Part shown: in pieces, positions 13,214 through 21,065 of the stretch | Layout: every line of letters starts with the position of its first letter | How positions within the stretch are numbered: the stretch's first letter is position 1 | Translations under genes and position numbers: made by a program | Virus record (IMG/VR): IMGVR_UViG_3300008012_000162 | Coordinates: 1 to 25,903 of that record | Source of the DNA: a virus | Length of the DNA: 25,903 bases | Strand: one strand, 5' to 3' | The notes under the pieces: model-generated | Databases searched by the model: none | The model's input: only the letters and a program-made list of their open reading frames with translations | What the model was told of the DNA's origin: nothing

Positions 13214-13573
13214 ATGACTTATAAATTTTGTCCACATTGCGCGGCGAAGAACTTCTTCGAAATCGAGCCTAAATTTTGCTGTTCGTGCGGTGAGCCTTTG
13301 AATGCGGCAGTAGTTGCATCGAGCGGAGCACCTAGCATGGACGATTCAACGTCTCCAGTTGATTCTGGCGGATTTCGTAAACCAGCTAAACTGGACGTTG
13401 ATATCGACATACCAGAAGAAAGTTGGGAAAAATTCGGTGAAAATATCGGCACCGCGCCAGACGAAAATTATCAAAGGGATTCGCGACCTGAATTTAGAAA
13501 GGACGTTCCCATCAGACAAGTACTTCTAGAAGACCGTCAACTCAAAAAAGGCACTATTGGCGGAGATGACTAA
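13214..13573 (+). CDS. Zinc-ribbon protein, 119 aa
   Basis: Residues 6-25 form a rubredoxin-like zinc ribbon: CPHC, then CCSCG, giving two CxxC knuckles. The rest is hydrophilic and largely disordered, ending in an acidic tail. Four bases separate its stop from the sigma-factor gene, suggesting a regulatory partner or a protein-protein adaptor. No enzyme motif. Comparable zinc-ribbon proteins often bind nucleic acid or RNA polymerase, but this is inference. Confidence 0.85.
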   Translation: MTYKFCPHCAAKNFFEIEPKFCCSCGEPLNAAVVASSGAPSMDDSTSPVDSGGFRKPAKLDVDIDIPEESWEKFGENIGTAPDENYQRDSRPEFRKDVPIRQVLLEDRQLKKGTIGGDD

Positions 13574-13577
13574 CTAG

Positions 13578-14249
13578 ATGGAAACTTACGAAGATAAACA
13601 ACACGAAATCGATGAACTACTAGTCAAGATGCGCGGAAAATGGCAACTTGATAGTATCCAATGGATGGGCTATGATGATGTCTGCCAACATATCCGCAGG
13701 CACATCTGGCAGAAATGGGATCTATGGGACCAGAAGCGTGCGTTCAAGCCATGGTGCCGCACGGTAATTTCGCACCAAATTAGTAACCTAATACGAAACA
13801 ATTATAGAAGTTTTGCGCGGCCCTGTCTCAACTGTGAGCATAATATGGGCGCTGACGCATGTGGTCTAACAAAATCTAAAGTTCAAGACTCCACATGTAA
13901 TGAATACGCTAAATGGAAAAAGAAGCGTTCTCATGTATATAATCTGAAACTACCTGTCCCTATTGAGGATAAGATGCTTTCGGAAACTGTTGAATTGCAT
14001 GATGAAATGGACTTTGAGGCTAGTTCTGATAACCTACATGGTTTGGTTATGATGCAACTAACTGAACGACAACAACAAGTTTACAGACTTCTATACATTG
14101 ATCAATTAGATGATGCAGAGGTGGCGAAGAAAATGGGGTTCACTGCCGATGGTAGTAAAAATGTAAGATATAAACAGCTTACCAACCTAAAGAAAAAGTT
14201 CGTCGCTATTGCTAAAATTGTAATGGAAAACAATGACATTATCGAGTGA
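13578..14249 (+). CDS. Sigma-70-family RNA polymerase sigma factor with a Cys-rich insert
   Basis: 223 residues. Region 2 is at about 37-80 (the WDLWDQKRAFKPWCRTVI segment and NLIRNNYRS). Region 4 is at about 160-210 (LTERQQQVYRLLYIDQLDDA and a helix-turn-helix). Between them C83, C86, C95 and C107 could bind zinc. Region 3 is missing, as in ECF factors. It would redirect host RNA polymerase to phage, probably late, promoters. Genes from 10120 to 18183 are the obvious candidates, but I see no shared late promoter upstream of them. Overlaps the next gene by 17 bases. Confidence 0.85.
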   Translation: METYEDKQHEIDELLVKMRGKWQLDSIQWMGYDDVCQHIRRHIWQKWDLWDQKRAFKPWCRTVISHQISNLIRNNYRSFARPCLNCEHNMGADACGLTKSKVQDSTCNEYAKWKKKRSHVYNLKLPVPIEDKMLSETVELHDEMDFEASSDNLHGLVMMQLTERQQQVYRLLYIDQLDDAEVAKKMGFTADGSKNVRYKQLTNLKKKFVAIAKIVMENNDIIE

Positions 14250-15309
14250 ACAAATAGAACGAGCACTGGAACTGTTCGACAGTGGAATTACCAACCTTAA
14301 TGAAATAACCCAAACAGTCTTCGACAATCCAGAATTGGATGGAAGACACAGAGAGGGTCGTGCTATTCGTGCTGCACTGGTAGATCAGGGCCGCGAATAT
14401 GGCACCACTCGTAGTGAAGCAGAAATTCCCGCTGAATTGGATGCCGAAGCACTTCACTTTTTAAATAACTCAGATAGAATAGTGGGCATGAATCCTTTGG
14501 AGATTGCCCGTATGATTTTTAATGATGACACAATTCAAAGTCTATCTTCCCATCACAGAATCGTCCTCAACCACCTCCAACAGCATCGTGCCGATGTTAT
14601 GGATAATACCGAAGCGCCAGCAGTCGGCAACTGGTATAATCCAAAGTCATTGTCTACTACGCTTAAACGTATTAACAAATGGGCGCACGCAGAATTAGGT
14701 GATACTGTAGACGAATTAACAGCAAGACACCTCAAATGCGTAGAGTCACTGTTTCGCTATCTACAAGCGTTCAAATTAGAATCGACGCTAAACAGCTTTC
14801 AAGATCAATCCGACCGTGATCTATTCGAGTCTGAATTTATCCGTGCAACGTGGGATAAACCAGATTTAACCAATGACGAGTTGAACTTGTATATGACCGT
14901 GTGCTCGAACTATGTTCGAATCAAACATATACAGGCTCGAATATCATCCCTCAACACGCTTTTGCAGGAGCAACAGGCAAACGCTGATGAAGAGGCTAGA
15001 GGACTTACTATTCAACTAACTGAGCGCCTTAAGGGAACCAGTGATGAACTGAACCAGACAGAGAAACGAATAGAGTCGTTAATCCAGAAACTAAATGGTG
15101 ATCGGGCCAAAAGAAAAGAAAAACAAATGGAGAATAATGCCTCATTTCTCTATATTGTAGAAGAGTTTCAGCGCAAAGAATCTCGTGATAGATATTTGAA
15201 GATTGCGAGGCTACAAAATGCTGCTGTTAAAAAGGAAACTGAGAGGCTTGAATCTGTGGCAGACATCAAGGCGCGAGTTTTCGGAATTGCACCAGAAGAA
15301 TTGTTATGA
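14233..15309 (+). CDS. Coiled-coil DNA-packaging-region protein, 358 aa
   Basis: The N-terminal 60 residues look like a DNA-binding helical domain (QIERALELFDSGITNLNEIT followed by an RHREGRAIRAAL helix). Residues about 225-345 form a long coiled coil (QARISSLNTLLQEQQANADE onwards). Immediately upstream of the ERCC4 nuclease and terL. The position and the HTH plus coiled-coil design fit a terminase small subunit, but I see no family signature. Stop overlaps the next ATG (ATGA). Confidence 0.85.
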   Translation: MTLSSEQIERALELFDSGITNLNEITQTVFDNPELDGRHREGRAIRAALVDQGREYGTTRSEAEIPAELDAEALHFLNNSDRIVGMNPLEIARMIFNDDTIQSLSSHHRIVLNHLQQHRADVMDNTEAPAVGNWYNPKSLSTTLKRINKWAHAELGDTVDELTARHLKCVESLFRYLQAFKLESTLNSFQDQSDRDLFESEFIRATWDKPDLTNDELNLYMTVCSNYVRIKHIQARISSLNTLLQEQQANADEEARGLTIQLTERLKGTSDELNQTEKRIESLIQKLNGDRAKRKEKQMENNASFLYIVEEFQRKESRDRYLKIARLQNAAVKKETERLESVADIKARVFGIAPEELL

Positions 15310-16238
15310 TCTTAACTTGTAAGGAATGTTATCGAGAATTTAAATCAAAGAGAGCTTTACATATCCACCTGAAAACACATGGTGGTAAGGCAAAGTATTA
15401 TCATAAGTTTTATCCGCGCCACGATAGACGGAGCGGCGAAGTTATTCCTTATAAAGACTACGACCAATACTTCTCTACTTTTTTTAAATCTCAAGCGAGT
15501 AGAGAAGAGTTCTATAGAACAGCGTCACAGAGTGATGTGCATGACGCAATCGTTGACGAATGGAATATCAACTTGAAGACAAAGGATTTGACGGTTCTAC
15601 CAACAGAGACGTTTTTTATGCTTACCAACCTTTGTTCGATCTACGATATCCGTCAAAGTTTTGGTTCAACGCAACAGTTCTGTAAAGAGCTTCGACTAGA
15701 ACAACTGTATGACGCTCATATGCCAGCAGATTTCTGGAACACTCCAGCCGACGAATTAGAAATGGAGGTGCTGGTTGATACTCGTGAGCAACAGCCGTTC
15801 AAGTATACCAATGCACAAGTTCAAAAACTGTCAATTGGTGACTATATGACGGCAGGCAAATATTTTTCAAAAGTAGCTGTTGATAGGAAGTCAACAGAAG
15901 ATTTTAAAGGAAGCTTCGGTTCACAAATTGATCGTATCAGGGACAACCTACAATTAGCAGAAGATATGGGATACCGTATCTACTTCGTGGTTGAAGGAAC
16001 ACCTGATCAAATGGAAAAGGAAGCTAAAAGAAATAAGTGGGACCGAACACGTTGGGGATACATCTATAAAAATGTGCGTGATGTATTAGTAGACTACCCA
16101 ACAACACAAATCATTTTTTGTAATAACCGCAACGAGGCACAGAAAGTCACTCGCAAGATACTCTATTATGGAGAGCGACTGTGGCGCGTTGATTTACAGT
16201 ATTTTTTAAATGTGGGAAAAAGGAGTTCAAGAGTATAG
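15306..16238 (+). CDS. C2H2 zinc finger fused to an ERCC4-type nuclease
   Basis: 310 residues. C5, C8, H21, H25 make a classical C2H2 finger. From about 155 an ERCC4 (XPF/Mus81) nuclease domain follows: DTREQQPF (158-165), GDY (178-180) and VDRKSTEDF (192-200), the counterpart of the ERKx3D motif, with Asp replacing the first Glu. The family cuts branched or flap DNA with metal ions. Overlap with the preceding gene and with terL places it in the packaging module, suggesting that it trims branched replicating DNA for the terminase (inference). Confidence 0.9.
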   Translation: MILTCKECYREFKSKRALHIHLKTHGGKAKYYHKFYPRHDRRSGEVIPYKDYDQYFSTFFKSQASREEFYRTASQSDVHDAIVDEWNINLKTKDLTVLPTETFFMLTNLCSIYDIRQSFGSTQQFCKELRLEQLYDAHMPADFWNTPADELEMEVLVDTREQQPFKYTNAQVQKLSIGDYMTAGKYFSKVAVDRKSTEDFKGSFGSQIDRIRDNLQLAEDMGYRIYFVVEGTPDQMEKEAKRNKWDRTRWGYIYKNVRDVLVDYPTTQIIFCNNRNEAQKVTRKILYYGERLWRVDLQYFLNVGKRSSRV

Positions 16239-18183
16239 GTTTGATTTCAGCGCCGAACAAGTTAATAATGAAATTGAAGCGATTGAAGGGTTCATTCCAG
16301 AGGATGAAGCGCAAATATTGGTGTACAGATTTCTTAGAGCTAATATTGGTTTCGCTAGTGAGCTTCTTCTCGGCGTAAAGCTGTTTCCATTCCAGCACAT
16401 ACTAATTAAAAGTATGATGCTCGGTGACTTCTCTATGTTTGTGTTGTCACGTGGTATGTCTAAGACATTCTCCGCAGCTATCTACGTGATGCTGCAACTG
16501 CTATTCAAGCAGGGTGTCAAGGTTGGCGTATTGAGTAGTGGTTTCCGACAGGCTAAGATGATCATGGGTAAAGCCTACGATGTATTGAAAAAACCCGCCG
16601 CTAAGATCGTGCGCCCACTATTTGGTAATGGTAAAACTATTATTCAAAAAGGAACGGATCAATGGACGTTAACCTGTGGTGCGTCCGAAGCTATTGCACT
16701 GCCACTGGCAGACGGAAGTAGGTTACGTGGTTTCCGTTTTCAAATTCTGTTGCTAGATGAGTTTCTAAACATCTCAAAGAATATCTTTCAGGAGGTTATC
16801 TTGCCCTTCATTGGTGTTGTGGATAATCCTACTGTGCGTGCTGATATGCGCGAAGCAGAAAACAAACTCATCGAGCAAGGTGTGATGGTAGAAGAAGACC
16901 GTTATAAATGGCCTTCAAACAAACTCATCCTTCTATCATCGCCCTCATATACATTTGAATATATGTATGAGGTTTATTGTCTATATCGAGACAGGATTTT
17001 AGGAGTGCACCATGAGGTGCATCATGACGATGCAGACCTTGCAGATCAATCAGATTACTCTATCATTGTGCAACTTGCGTATGATATGGCACCACCTGAC
17101 CTATACGATAAGAAGCAGCTTTCACAGCACAAACAGACAATGAGTGAAGCCGTTTTCGCAAAAGAATATGGTGGACAGTTTATCAGTGAAAGCGACAGCT
17201 ACTTTAAGCTATCGAAGATGATGCAGTGTATCATTCCAGATGGTGAACAGCCAACCACACGAATCGTCGGTGATCAGGATAAGAAGTATAGTTTCGCCAT
17301 TGACCCATCATGGTCACAAGACAGTGCTAGTGATGATTTTGCAATTACAGGTTTTGAGCTAAACGAAGAAACTCAAAAAGACGCTGTGGTTCATGCATAT
17401 GGTATAGCTGGTCAACCAACAAAGAATCATATTCAATATCTATTATACTTGTTAAAGAATTTTAACACCGAATTTTTGGCGCTTGACTATGCTGGTGGAC
17501 TTCAATTCGTGCAAACGTGCAACGAGTCTGAGTTGTTTAAGGAGGCTGGTATTGAACTGTTTATCGTAAACGATGAGATGGAGAGCGACTTTATGAAGCC
17601 CGAAAAATACAATGATGATCTTCGATGCTTCAAGAAACAATTACAGCGCCGAACAGATAAAAAGATTCCGTGCTATCTCCGTAATTTCAGTAGCACATGG
17701 ATTCGTGAAGCAAATGAGTATCTACAAGCTCAAATCGATCATAAGCGTATCTACTTCGGATCTGCTGGTGCATCTGTTGAATCCTCTTTCGAAGAACAAA
17801 CGAAAGCTAATATTGGAGTCCGCAAGTTGAAGTATACCATCTATCAGAACGAAGATAGGGAAACAACAAAATTCTTGAACGAGGGTATGAATAAAATGAC
17901 TTCTGTATCAAACAAGATGGTGGAATTCTTAGACCACCAAACATTTATGCTGGAGTTGACTAGACAAGAAGCGGCGAACGTTGAGATTAAAACGTCTCCA
18001 CAAGGGAACCAGACGTTCCAGTTGCCACAGCATATGCAGCGCCAAACTGGACCTAATCGCCCACGTAAGGATAACTACTCAACGTTGGTGTTGGGAAATT
18101 GGGCGAACAGAATGTATCATGAAGCTATAGCAGCAGAAGATAAAAAGGTTGCTGCTGCTACATTTACTCCAATGGCGTTTTAG
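16210..18183 (+). CDS. terL: Terminase large subunit
   Basis: 657 residues. ATPase domain: variant Walker A SRGMSKT (80-86), Walker B ILLLDE (179-184), coupling motif LLSSPS (241-246). Nuclease domain: Asp365 in FAIDPSW, Asp426 in FLALDYAGG, and a third acidic site in RPRKDNYS near the C-terminus. It pumps DNA into proheads and cuts the concatemer. The reading frame overlaps the nuclease gene by 29 bases and starts at ATG 16210 without a strong ribosome site. The last 20 bases run against the convergent gene 18164-18352. Confidence 0.95.
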   Translation: MWEKGVQEYRFDFSAEQVNNEIEAIEGFIPEDEAQILVYRFLRANIGFASELLLGVKLFPFQHILIKSMMLGDFSMFVLSRGMSKTFSAAIYVMLQLLFKQGVKVGVLSSGFRQAKMIMGKAYDVLKKPAAKIVRPLFGNGKTIIQKGTDQWTLTCGASEAIALPLADGSRLRGFRFQILLLDEFLNISKNIFQEVILPFIGVVDNPTVRADMREAENKLIEQGVMVEEDRYKWPSNKLILLSSPSYTFEYMYEVYCLYRDRILGVHHEVHHDDADLADQSDYSIIVQLAYDMAPPDLYDKKQLSQHKQTMSEAVFAKEYGGQFISESDSYFKLSKMMQCIIPDGEQPTTRIVGDQDKKYSFAIDPSWSQDSASDDFAITGFELNEETQKDAVVHAYGIAGQPTKNHIQYLLYLLKNFNTEFLALDYAGGLQFVQTCNESELFKEAGIELFIVNDEMESDFMKPEKYNDDLRCFKKQLQRRTDKKIPCYLRNFSSTWIREANEYLQAQIDHKRIYFGSAGASVESSFEEQTKANIGVRKLKYTIYQNEDRETTKFLNEGMNKMTSVSNKMVEFLDHQTFMLELTRQEAANVEIKTSPQGNQTFQLPQHMQRQTGPNRPRKDNYSTLVLGNWANRMYHEAIAAEDKKVAAATFTPMAF

Positions 18184-18352
18184 CAACAGGATATACCTTG
18201 TATTCTTTACCCTCTTGCTTAGAAATACTCGCGGCAAACTCTTTTACCTCTTGTTCTGTTCCGTAATGAACTTCTGTAAAATATATATAAACACAAAGAC
18301 CTTCTGAATTGTCGTCACTCCACTTTCGAGCAATGATGTAATGGATTTTCAT
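18164..18352 (-). CDS. Hypothetical protein, 62 aa
   Basis: Starts MKIHYIIARK one base after the stop of the upstream gene (TAG, then C and ATG). Strand-rich N-terminus, then a helix (YGTEQEVKEFAASISKQEGKEY). Looks like a small single-domain protein. Its 3' end overlaps terL in opposite orientation by 20 bases. Last gene of the minus-strand operon that begins after tRNA-Glu. Not recognised. Confidence 0.75.
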   Translation of the reverse strand: MKIHYIIARKWSDDNSEGLCVYIYFTEVHYGTEQEVKEFAASISKQEGKEYKVYPVAKTPLE

Positions 18353-18353
18353 G

Positions 18354-18605
18354 CTATAATGGATTTAGATCATCATCAAATTCTTCAAATGATTCGTCAA
18401 GTCGTGATATCTTCTTAGAGAATTCTGGCTTGAACATCATCCACCAATTCTGTGGTGTTAGAGCTTGATGTAGCAACTTGTATCGTTTTGTCTTTTTGCA
18501 TTTTCCGTAAAGTCGATAATAGTGAGGGAACCGAAGCTTTTCATTTCGTTGACAAGCAACCATGAAGAACTTTGAATACCTCCACTTCCAGAGTAGCGTG
18601 ATCAT
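18354..18605 (-). CDS. Hypothetical basic protein, 83 aa
   Basis: Basic N-terminal two thirds with many Lys/Arg/Tyr/Trp (YYRLYGKCKKTKRYKLLHQ) and an acidic C-terminal tail (DESFEEFDDDLN). ATG overlaps the stop of the HD-protein gene (TAATG). It could bind nucleic acid by composition; no family recognised. Confidence 0.75.
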   Translation of the reverse strand: MITLLWKWRYSKFFMVACQRNEKLRFPHYYRLYGKCKKTKRYKLLHQALTPQNWWMMFKPEFSKKISRLDESFEEFDDDLNPL

Positions 18606-19012
18606 TACTTTATTAACACCAATAATGCCGCAGCATACTTTTTAATTTGGTATTTTGTAGGAGAATCACTGAGGTTAGAAAGAATATCTTCAACCTTCAC
18701 GTATAAAGCTAATCCACCGTGGCTTTTGATACGATAGATGAAATCTGGATATTTTTCAGTATAACCCTGTGTTAAAACAACGACTTCATCTACAAGGTGC
18801 TGTGGGATTCCACGTTTAACCAATTTTTCGGCGCTCCAATCTTCACAGTCCTCAAGGACATCATGTAACCATGCTACCACTTGAGCTTCTTCGCCGTGAC
18901 ATCTACGTGCCACTGTAGCAGGATGGGTGATATATGGAGTATAGCCATTGCGTCGAGTTTGACCCAAATGAGCTTCGTGTGCAATATCCTGTGCTAATTT
19001 TACAATATTCAT
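18605..19012 (-). CDS. HD-domain protein, alarmone-hydrolase (MESH1/SpoT-N)-like
   Basis: 135 residues. The pattern AHEAHLGQTRRNGYTPYITHP and WLHDVLEDC is that of the (p)ppGpp hydrolase domain of SpoT and MESH1. Metal ligands are predicted at H30, H50, D51 and D109 (YVKVEDILSNLSD, the counterpart of the KxxDxxxN helix). The domain is short but complete enough for a single-domain hydrolase. If active it would clear the host alarmone and hold off the stringent response; other HD phosphohydrolase substrates are possible. No synthetase domain. Confidence 0.88.
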   Translation of the reverse strand: MNIVKLAQDIAHEAHLGQTRRNGYTPYITHPATVARRCHGEEAQVVAWLHDVLEDCEDWSAEKLVKRGIPQHLVDEVVVLTQGYTEKYPDFIYRIKSHGGLALYVKVEDILSNLSDSPTKYQIKKYAAALLVLIK

Positions 19013-19013
19013 T

Positions 19014-19241
19014 TTAATATGCTCCCCACAAGGATTCAGGTGATTCCATTGGTCGTGCGATTGAGCCTGACATTTCGTTGACCTTCAACATAATCGCGGC
19101 TTTTTCATCAGCATTACAATATGGCATAAAGTCGTAAGCCCATACAACAGTGGCTAACCAACGAAGTTGATGGGTTGCAACAACCATTCGTTGCTCATCT
19201 CCGTTAAAATCAATATAATTAATTACTGTTGAATTTTTCAT
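19014..19241 (-). CDS. Hypothetical protein, 75 aa
   Basis: Start set at ATG 19241 (MKNSTVINYI), because the longer open frame runs through the tRNA-Glu gene. Begins with a strand-like segment, then helices with conserved-looking aromatic residues (RWLATVVWAYDFMPYC). It lies 17 bases after tRNA-Glu and one base before the HD gene, so it shares the tRNA transcript. Not recognised. Confidence 0.75.
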   Translation of the reverse strand: MKNSTVINYIDFNGDEQRMVVATHQLRWLATVVWAYDFMPYCNADEKAAIMLKVNEMSGSIARPMESPESLWGAY

Positions 19242-19258
19242 GTGCAACAAAGATGAAG

Positions 19259-19334
19259 CAAGGCATGGGAGGATCGAACTCCCTTTTTCGGACTGAAAAC
19301 CCGATGTCCTAACCAACAATTAGACGAATGCCTC
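19259..19334 (-). tRNA. tRNA-Glu (TTC)
   Basis: Acceptor GAGGCAT/ATGCCTT (first pair G-U), D stem GTCT, anticodon loop TTTTCAG, T arm GGGAG-TTCGATC-CTCCC. CCA is not encoded. Second tRNA of a transcript starting near 19583. Confidence 0.92.
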
Positions 19335-19342
19335 ATTTTAAG

Positions 19343-19418
19343 ATCCCCGTGTCGGGATCGAACCGACCAGAATTCCTCTTTACAAGAGAGGTGCCTTCGC
19401 CTTCTCAGCCTACGGGGA
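19343..19418 (-). tRNA. tRNA-Thr (TGT)
   Basis: Acceptor TCCCCGT/ACGGGGA, anticodon arm CCTCT-CTTGTAA-AGAGG, T arm GTCGG-TTCGATC-CCGAC. First tRNA after the promoter at 19590-19617. Confidence 0.95.
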
Positions 19419-19589
19419 ATATGAACCGAATCGCACGGTTCTCATGAACTATTTTATTTGTCCCTATACGCTTCTTCGCTCATGTCGCACGTTCCACGGT
19501 CTTACAAGGTAAGTTGCCCTCATTTTGTTTATCCTTTCGGATGAATAGGTTTCAGCGGCAATCTAATTTCCGTCACCCATCTAAAAATA
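19419..19589 (-). other. Leader of the Thr/Glu tRNA transcript
   Basis: About 165 bases between promoter and first tRNA. It can form small hairpins (ATCC-GAAA-GGAT, CTTAC/GTAAG, GAACCG/CGGTTC). It contains a 19-codon ORF with an AAAGGA site (MRATYLVRPW) and a 9-codon one. I see no known riboswitch. Confidence 0.3.
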
Positions 19590-19617
19590 ATTATACACGC
19601 TCTCTGAGGATTGTCAA
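19590..19617 (-). promoter_or_regulatory. Promoter of the Thr/Glu tRNA unit
   Basis: TTGACA, 16 bp, TATAAT. The -35 box overlaps the 3' end of the HNH gene 19614-19952. Confidence 0.9.
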
Positions 19618-19952
19618 GAAGGATCTTCTAAATGATGATGTTCAGCATGACAATTAGCGCATAAAAGATCACATTTTTTACTTTCTTCAAAAACTACCGC
19701 CCACTTCTTACTGGCTAAATTTTTATGGCGAAGTCCGAACTTCTTTTTGGACGGATCTTTATGGTGAAAGTGTAGAGCGGCAATACATTTGTCATACCCG
19801 CATTCTTGACACCTTCCACCGTGCATTGCGACAAGCAGACGTTTTCGTTCTCTCGCTCGCTCTCGCGCATTATATTTTACGCAACAAGAGCTTGAACAAT
19901 ATAGACCATCTCTATCAATACTCTCATTACCGCAATTTTTACATTCTTTCAT
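19614..19952 (-). CDS. HNH endonuclease (homing-type)
   Basis: 112 residues. N-terminal zinc knuckle (CKNCGNES, CSSSC), basic helix (YNARERARERKRL), second CxxC (CQECGYDKC), then the HNH core FHHKDP and CANCHAEHH. Same family as 19981-20361 and 25381-25740. Free-standing HNH genes of this kind spread by cutting tRNA or gene borders. Divergent from the next HNH gene with only 28 bases between starts. Confidence 0.92.
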   Translation of the reverse strand: MKECKNCGNESIDRDGLYCSSSCCVKYNARERARERKRLLVAMHGGRCQECGYDKCIAALHFHHKDPSKKKFGLRHKNLASKKWAVVFEESKKCDLLCANCHAEHHHLEDPS

Positions 19953-19980
19953 AGATAAAGTGTTCTAGTTTCTTACAATA

Positions 19981-20361
19981 ATGGTTATGAAGCGATGTCA
20001 TAATTGTAATAAGAAACTAGCAGGTCGTCAAGAAAAATGGTGCTCTCGTAAATGTCAGAGTGATAATGCTAATATAAGAAATCAAAACTATCAAAAACAA
20101 CAAGAGAGGGCGCAAGAGCGTAAAGCTAAAATCTTAGAGTTAAAGGGTGATTGCTGTCAGAATTGTGGTTATTATCGTGCCACTGCCGCTCTTACATTTC
20201 ATCATCGTGACCCTTCACAAAAATTATTTCCTTTGGATGCGAGGAATTTATCAAATCGAAAATGGAGCAACATAATAAAAGAATTAGAAAAGTGTGACCT
20301 CTTGTGTTTTAATTGTCACATGGAAGAACATCACGGGATAGATAGGATAGGCAAGAATTGA
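19981..20361 (+). CDS. HNH endonuclease, opposite strand
   Basis: 126 residues, closely similar in layout to 19614-19952: CHNCNKKL and CSRKC knuckles, basic helix, CQNCGYY, FHHRDP and CFNCHMEEHH. It is one of the few plus-strand genes in this region. The last codons (DRIGKN) read through the 3' end of the antisense tRNA-Met gene, so the endonuclease gene seems to have been pasted right up to it. Confidence 0.92.
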   Translation: MVMKRCHNCNKKLAGRQEKWCSRKCQSDNANIRNQNYQKQQERAQERKAKILELKGDCCQNCGYYRATAALTFHHRDPSQKLFPLDARNLSNRKWSNIIKELEKCDLLCFNCHMEEHHGIDRIGKN

Positions 20362-20414
20362 ACTTGCAACCCCCTGATTATGAGTCAGATGCTCTACCAT
20401 TGAGCTACTATCCC
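20343..20414 (-). tRNA. tRNA-Met (CAT)
   Basis: Acceptor GGGATAG/CTATCCT (G-U at the end), D arm TAGCTC-AATGGTA-GAGCA, anticodon loop CTCATAA, T arm TTGCAAG-type stem with TTCAATT loop. I did not identify initiator features, so elongator Met or lysidine-Ile remain open. Confidence 0.9.
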
Positions 20415-20418
20415 TTAT

Positions 20419-20544
20419 CTACCCGTGCTTAAAAAGGTAGATCCAATAAATCACGATACCCACAGCGATGATTAGTGATACGGCAACTACTGAACCTACT
20501 GTTGCTGCGATACCTGTTAAAAAACCTTGCCAGAATTCACTCAT
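20419..20544 (-). CDS. Small membrane protein, 41 aa
   Basis: ATG at 20544 (MSEFWQGFLT), TAG at 20419. One hydrophobic segment, residues 10-37 (GIAATVGSVVAVSLIIAVGI and more), with a short basic tail (FKHG). Sits between tRNA-Gln and tRNA-Met on the same transcript. Size and topology fit a single-span membrane peptide; function unknown. Confidence 0.7.
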   Translation of the reverse strand: MSEFWQGFLTGIAATVGSVVAVSLIIAVGIVIYWIYLFKHG

Positions 20545-20554
20545 ATTTTTAAAG

Positions 20555-20626
20555 CATCCCTATCAGGACTTGAACCCGAACCGAAAGAACCAAAATCTTT
20601 TGTGCTGCCAATTACACCATAGGGAA
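20555..20626 (-). tRNA. tRNA-Gln (TTG)
   Basis: Acceptor TTCCCTA/TAGGGAT with an unpaired first position (U-U), D stem GTGT/GCAC, anticodon arm AAAGA-TTTTGGT-TCTTT, discriminator G as usual for Gln. Confidence 0.9.
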
Positions 20627-20635
20627 TTAGAAAAG

Positions 20636-20710
20636 GTTCCCCGACGAGATTCGAACTCGCCCCGTTTGCGTCACAAGCAAAAATGCTAAAACCACTACAC
20701 CACGGAGAAC
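20636..20710 (-). tRNA. tRNA-His (GTG)
   Basis: Acceptor TTCTCCG/CGGGGAA with the extra G(-1) facing C73, the hallmark of tRNA-His. Anticodon loop TTGTGAC. T arm GCGAG-TTCGAAT-CTCGT. Confidence 0.94.
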
Positions 20711-20781
20711 ATAAAATAACTGAGATTAGTTACTATGTCGCTGTCGTTGTATTCGTAGTGTTATGCTCATTGATCTAATTA

Positions 20782-20809
20782 ATTATACACGACTTCATGC
20801 AAAAGTCAA
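20782..20809 (-). promoter_or_regulatory. Promoter of the His/Gln/Met tRNA unit
   Basis: TTGACT, 16 bp, TATAAT, about 65 bases upstream of tRNA-His. It overlaps the end of the small membrane-protein frame at 20795-20942. Confidence 0.85.
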
Positions 20810-20942
20810 GATTAAAATTGTTATAAGAAGAATTATACTCACTACTGCAAACACAATAGATGATGACTCTTCTAGTGTTGGGAATTCTCCCACCATCTTT
20901 TTTTTCTTCGGGCGTTAGCTCAAAATCTTCTTCTTCATTCAT
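20795..20942 (-). CDS. Tail-anchored small membrane protein, frameshifted at A8
   Basis: A promoter (TTGACA-16-TAATTT) ends nine bases before the ATG at 20942, which opens MNEEEDFELTPEEKK. The frame then meets a run of eight A and continues without sense. In the +1 frame the DNA reads MVGEFPTLEESSSIVFAVVS and a further 13 hydrophobic residues (own ATG at 20896, TGA at 20795). Joined, this makes a 48-residue protein: acidic head, one membrane span. Either an indel, transcript slippage on A8, or two separate starts. Confidence 0.5.
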
Positions 20943-20951
20943 GGAATTGCA

Positions 20952-20979
20952 AAATTAGCACATGTTCAGAACTTGTCAA
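20952..20979 (-). promoter_or_regulatory. Promoter of 20795-20942
   Basis: TTGACA, 16 bp, TAATTT, nine bases to ATG. It lies a few bases downstream of tRNA-Cys. Confidence 0.75.
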
Positions 20980-20985
20980 GAAGAA

Positions 20986-21058
20986 ACTTACGGACGGGAC
21001 TCGAACCCGCATCGACGGAGATTTGCAATCTCCCGTATCGCCCCTCTACCACCGCAAG
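20986..21058 (-). tRNA. tRNA-Cys (GCA)
   Basis: Acceptor CTTGCGG/CCGTAAG, anticodon arm GGAGA-TTGCAAA-TCTCC, T arm GCGGG-TTCGAGT-CCCGT, discriminator U as expected for Cys. Its own promoter places the RNA start two bases before the 5' end. Confidence 0.94.
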
Positions 21059-21065
21059 TATATTG

